Of a stretch of DNA of 7,406 nucleotides, positions 5,578-7,406 are shown piece after piece; the first letter of the stretch is position 1, and each line of letters opens with the position of its first letter. The notes beneath the pieces were generated by a model. The model searched no databases and was not told where the DNA came from. It saw nothing but the letters and a program-made list of their open reading frames with translations. The translations under genes and the position numbers were made by a program. The DNA lies in assembly GCA_946631535.1 (NCBI GenBank), contig CAMPAF010000145.1, positions 1 through 7,406 of the forward strand. The letters run 5' to 3'. Source of the stretch: an uncultured Verrucomicrobiota bacterium. GTDB taxonomy: Bacteria > Verrucomicrobiota > Kiritimatiellia > RFP12 > UBA1067.

Positions 5578-7406
5578 ATGGCAACCGGAAACTATACAGA
5601 CGACAATATCCAGCACCTGAGCGCGATGGAGCATATACGCCTGCGCCTCGGGATGTACATAGGCAGGGCGAGCGACGGCAGCGACTACGACGACGGCATA
5701 TACGTGCTGCTCAAGGAGGTCATCGACAACGCGATCGACGAGTTCATCATGGGCTACGGGCGGCGCGTGGAGATCAAGCTCGACTGGAACAGCGGCGCGT
5801 GCAGCGTGCGCGACTACGGGCGCGGCATCCCGCTCGGCAAGGTCGTGGACTGCGTGAGCGAGCTGAACACCGGCGGCAAGTTCAACACCGAGAGCTTCCA
5901 GTTCTCCGTGGGCATGAACGGCGTGGGCACCAAGGCCGTCAACGCGCTCTCGGACAGGTTCTACGTCCGTTCCGTGCGCGACGGAGAGTTCTCCGAGGCG
6001 CTGTTCGAGAAGGGCGAGCTGAAGAGCAAGAAGCGCGGCAAGTGCAAGGACGCGAACGAGCGCAACGGCACGCTGGTGGAGTTCCTGCCAGACGGGACGA
6101 TCTTCAAGAAGTTCCGCTTCCGCGAGGAGCACGTGATGCGCCGCCTCAAGATGTACGCCTACCTGAACGCCGGCCTCACGCTCGACCTCAACGGGCAGCG
6201 GGTCGTGAGCGACGAGGGGCTTGCGGACCTCATCGCGGACGAGGCGCAGTTCGAGAAGATATATCAGCCTTTCCACTACCGCTCCAAGACGCTCGAGTTC
6301 GTGTTCACCCACACGAACCGCTTCTCCGAGGAGTACTACTCCTTCGTGAACGGGCAGCACACCACGGAGGGCGGCACGCACCTCTCCGCGTTCAAGGAGG
6401 GCCTCACCAAGGCGCTGAACGAGTACTCCAAGAAGAAGTTCGACGGCGACGACGTGCGCGAGGGCATCATCGGCGCGGTGGCGATCCGCTTGCAGGATCC
6501 CGTCTTCGAGGGACAGGCCAAGACGAAGCTCGGCTCGCCCGAGATCCGCGGCGAGCTGGTGGCCGAGATCAAGAAGCAGGCCGAGGCGCTCTTCCACAAG
6601 AACCCCACGGAGGCCGACAAGCTGATCGCCAAGGTGGAGGAGACCTCCAAGCTCCGCAGCCAGTTGAACACCATCAAGAAGCAGGCGCGCGAGCGATCGC
6701 AGGCCGTGAGCGTGCGCGTGCCGCAGCTGAAGGACTGCAAGAACCACCTGAAGCTCGACAAGATCAACAAGAAGACGGGCCGCCCCGAGGGCGAGGACAC
6801 GATGATCTTCCTCACAGAGGGCGTCTCCGCCGGCGGCACGCTCAACCGCAGCCGCAACGCCGAGAACCAGGCCGTGTTCTTCCTGCGCGGCAAGTGCCTC
6901 AACACGTGCGGCCTCGCGAAGGACGTGCTCTACAAGAACGCCGAGTTCTTCAACCTCATCAAGACGCTCGACATCGAGGAGACGCTGGAGCACCTGCGCT
7001 ACGGCAAGATCATCTTCGCGACCGATGCCGACGTGGACGGCCTCCACATCCGCAACCTGCTCATCACGTTCTTCATGCGCTTCTACAAGCAGCTCGTGAT
7101 GGACAAGCGCATATTCATCCTCGAGACGCCGCTCTTCCGCGTGCGCAACAAGAAGGAGCAGTACTACTGCTTCTCGGACGAGGAGCGCGAGGCGGCGATC
7201 GCCAAGTGCGGCGCGGGCGGCTCGAAAGTGGAGATCACGCGCTTCAAGGGGCTTGGAGAGCTGAACCCGGAGGAGTTCGCGGACTTCATCGGGCCGGACA
7301 TGCGCCTCACGCCCGTCGGTTGCCACGACGACACGGAGCTCGACAAGACGATCAAGTTCTACATGGGCGCGAACACGCCCGAGCGCAAGGACTACATCAT
7401 GGACAA
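5578..7406 (+). CDS. parE: DNA topoisomerase IV subunit B, ParE-type (3' truncated by window)
   Basis: The frame is open to the right edge (609 residues seen); homologues suggest only a few tens of residues are missing. ParE forms an ATP-driven heterotetramer with ParC to pass DNA duplexes and unlink chromosomes. The GHKL ATPase domain shows EVIDNAIDEF (catalytic E47, N51), DYGRGIP (79-85), the lid VGMNGVGTKAVNALS (111-125) and the transducer lysine loop QAKTKLG (313-319). The TOPRIM domain shows TEGVSAGG (413-420, catalytic E414), LRGKCLN, TDADVDG (482-488) and the FKGLGE region (556-561). HIRLRLGMYIGR and DDGIYVLLKEVIDN match, from memory, the Bacteroidetes/Chlamydiae ParE type rather than GyrB. 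The usual Asp of EGDSA is Val (V416). ATG 5578 is favoured over M17 (5626) by the promoter geometry. No ParC gene is visible. Confidence 0.88.
   Translation, partial: MATGNYTDDNIQHLSAMEHIRLRLGMYIGRASDGSDYDDGIYVLLKEVIDNAIDEFIMGYGRRVEIKLDWNSGACSVRDYGRGIPLGKVVDCVSELNTGGKFNTESFQFSVGMNGVGTKAVNALSDRFYVRSVRDGEFSEALFEKGELKSKKRGKCKDANERNGTLVEFLPDGTIFKKFRFREEHVMRRLKMYAYLNAGLTLDLNGQRVVSDEGLADLIADEAQFEKIYQPFHYRSKTLEFVFTHTNRFSEEYYSFVNGQHTTEGGTHLSAFKEGLTKALNEYSKKKFDGDDVREGIIGAVAIRLQDPVFEGQAKTKLGSPEIRGELVAEIKKQAEALFHKNPTEADKLIAKVEETSKLRSQLNTIKKQARERSQAVSVRVPQLKDCKNHLKLDKINKKTGRPEGEDTMIFLTEGVSAGGTLNRSRNAENQAVFFLRGKCLNTCGLAKDVLYKNAEFFNLIKTLDIEETLEHLRYGKIIFATDADVDGLHIRNLLITFFMRFYKQLVMDKRIFILETPLFRVRNKKEQYYCFSDEEREAAIAKCGAGGSKVEITRFKGLGELNPEEFADFIGPDMRLTPVGCHDDTELDKTIKFYMGANTPERKDYIMD

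Noticed and set aside
5560..7326. Long antisense open frame (588 codons) opposite parE
   Set aside because: The + strand frame contains all the type II topoisomerase motifs; the reverse product is a Leu/Val/Glu-rich artefact.
2816..7406. Prophage or jumbo-phage replication module (DUF932, helicase, topoisomerase)
   Set aside because: The topoisomerase resembles cellular ParE, not T4-type phage subunits, and no structural, integrase or lysis gene is visible.

Overview
The window is GC-rich bacterial DNA with every supported gene on the + strand. The best taxonomic guess is the PVC group, most likely Kiritimatiellae or Lentisphaerae-like Verrucomicrobiota. This rests on a secreted sugar-binding hydrolase, a lipid- or wall-facing M14-peptidase-like N-terminal domain, and a Bacteroidetes/Chlamydiae-type ParE. 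It is inference, since no rRNA or other marker gene is present.

Left part (1-2611): the 3' end of an unrecognised gene; a short exported protein that looks like the two ends of an M14-type carboxypeptidase joined by an internal deletion; a perfect 18-bp hairpin; and a 644-residue secreted glycoside-hydrolase-like protein with an N-terminal carbohydrate-binding module. The hydrolase gene appears to be read from its own extended -10 promoter as a leaderless mRNA.

Middle (2612-5570): a regulatory stretch of about 200 bp holds two direct repeats 21 bp apart, a 16-bp terminator-like stem and a good sigma-54 (-24/-12) promoter match. It precedes a tight two-gene unit, a DUF932-like protein and an SF2 helicase with a long unassigned C-terminal region. 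Their reading frames are separated by a single base.

Right part (5578-7406): a ParE-type topoisomerase IV B subunit, cut by the window edge probably only a few tens of residues before its end. Its -10 box (TATAAT) contains the helicase stop codon, and its ATG lies 6 nt beyond the box, the same geometry as the hydrolase gene.

The most interesting candidates are the sigma-54-controlled DUF932/helicase pair and the repeated leaderless-promoter layout. A Val also replaces the Asp of the EGDSA motif in the topoisomerase TOPRIM domain. No RNA genes, CRISPR arrays, insertion sequences or attachment sites were seen, and no stretch longer than about 300 bases lacks a gene.
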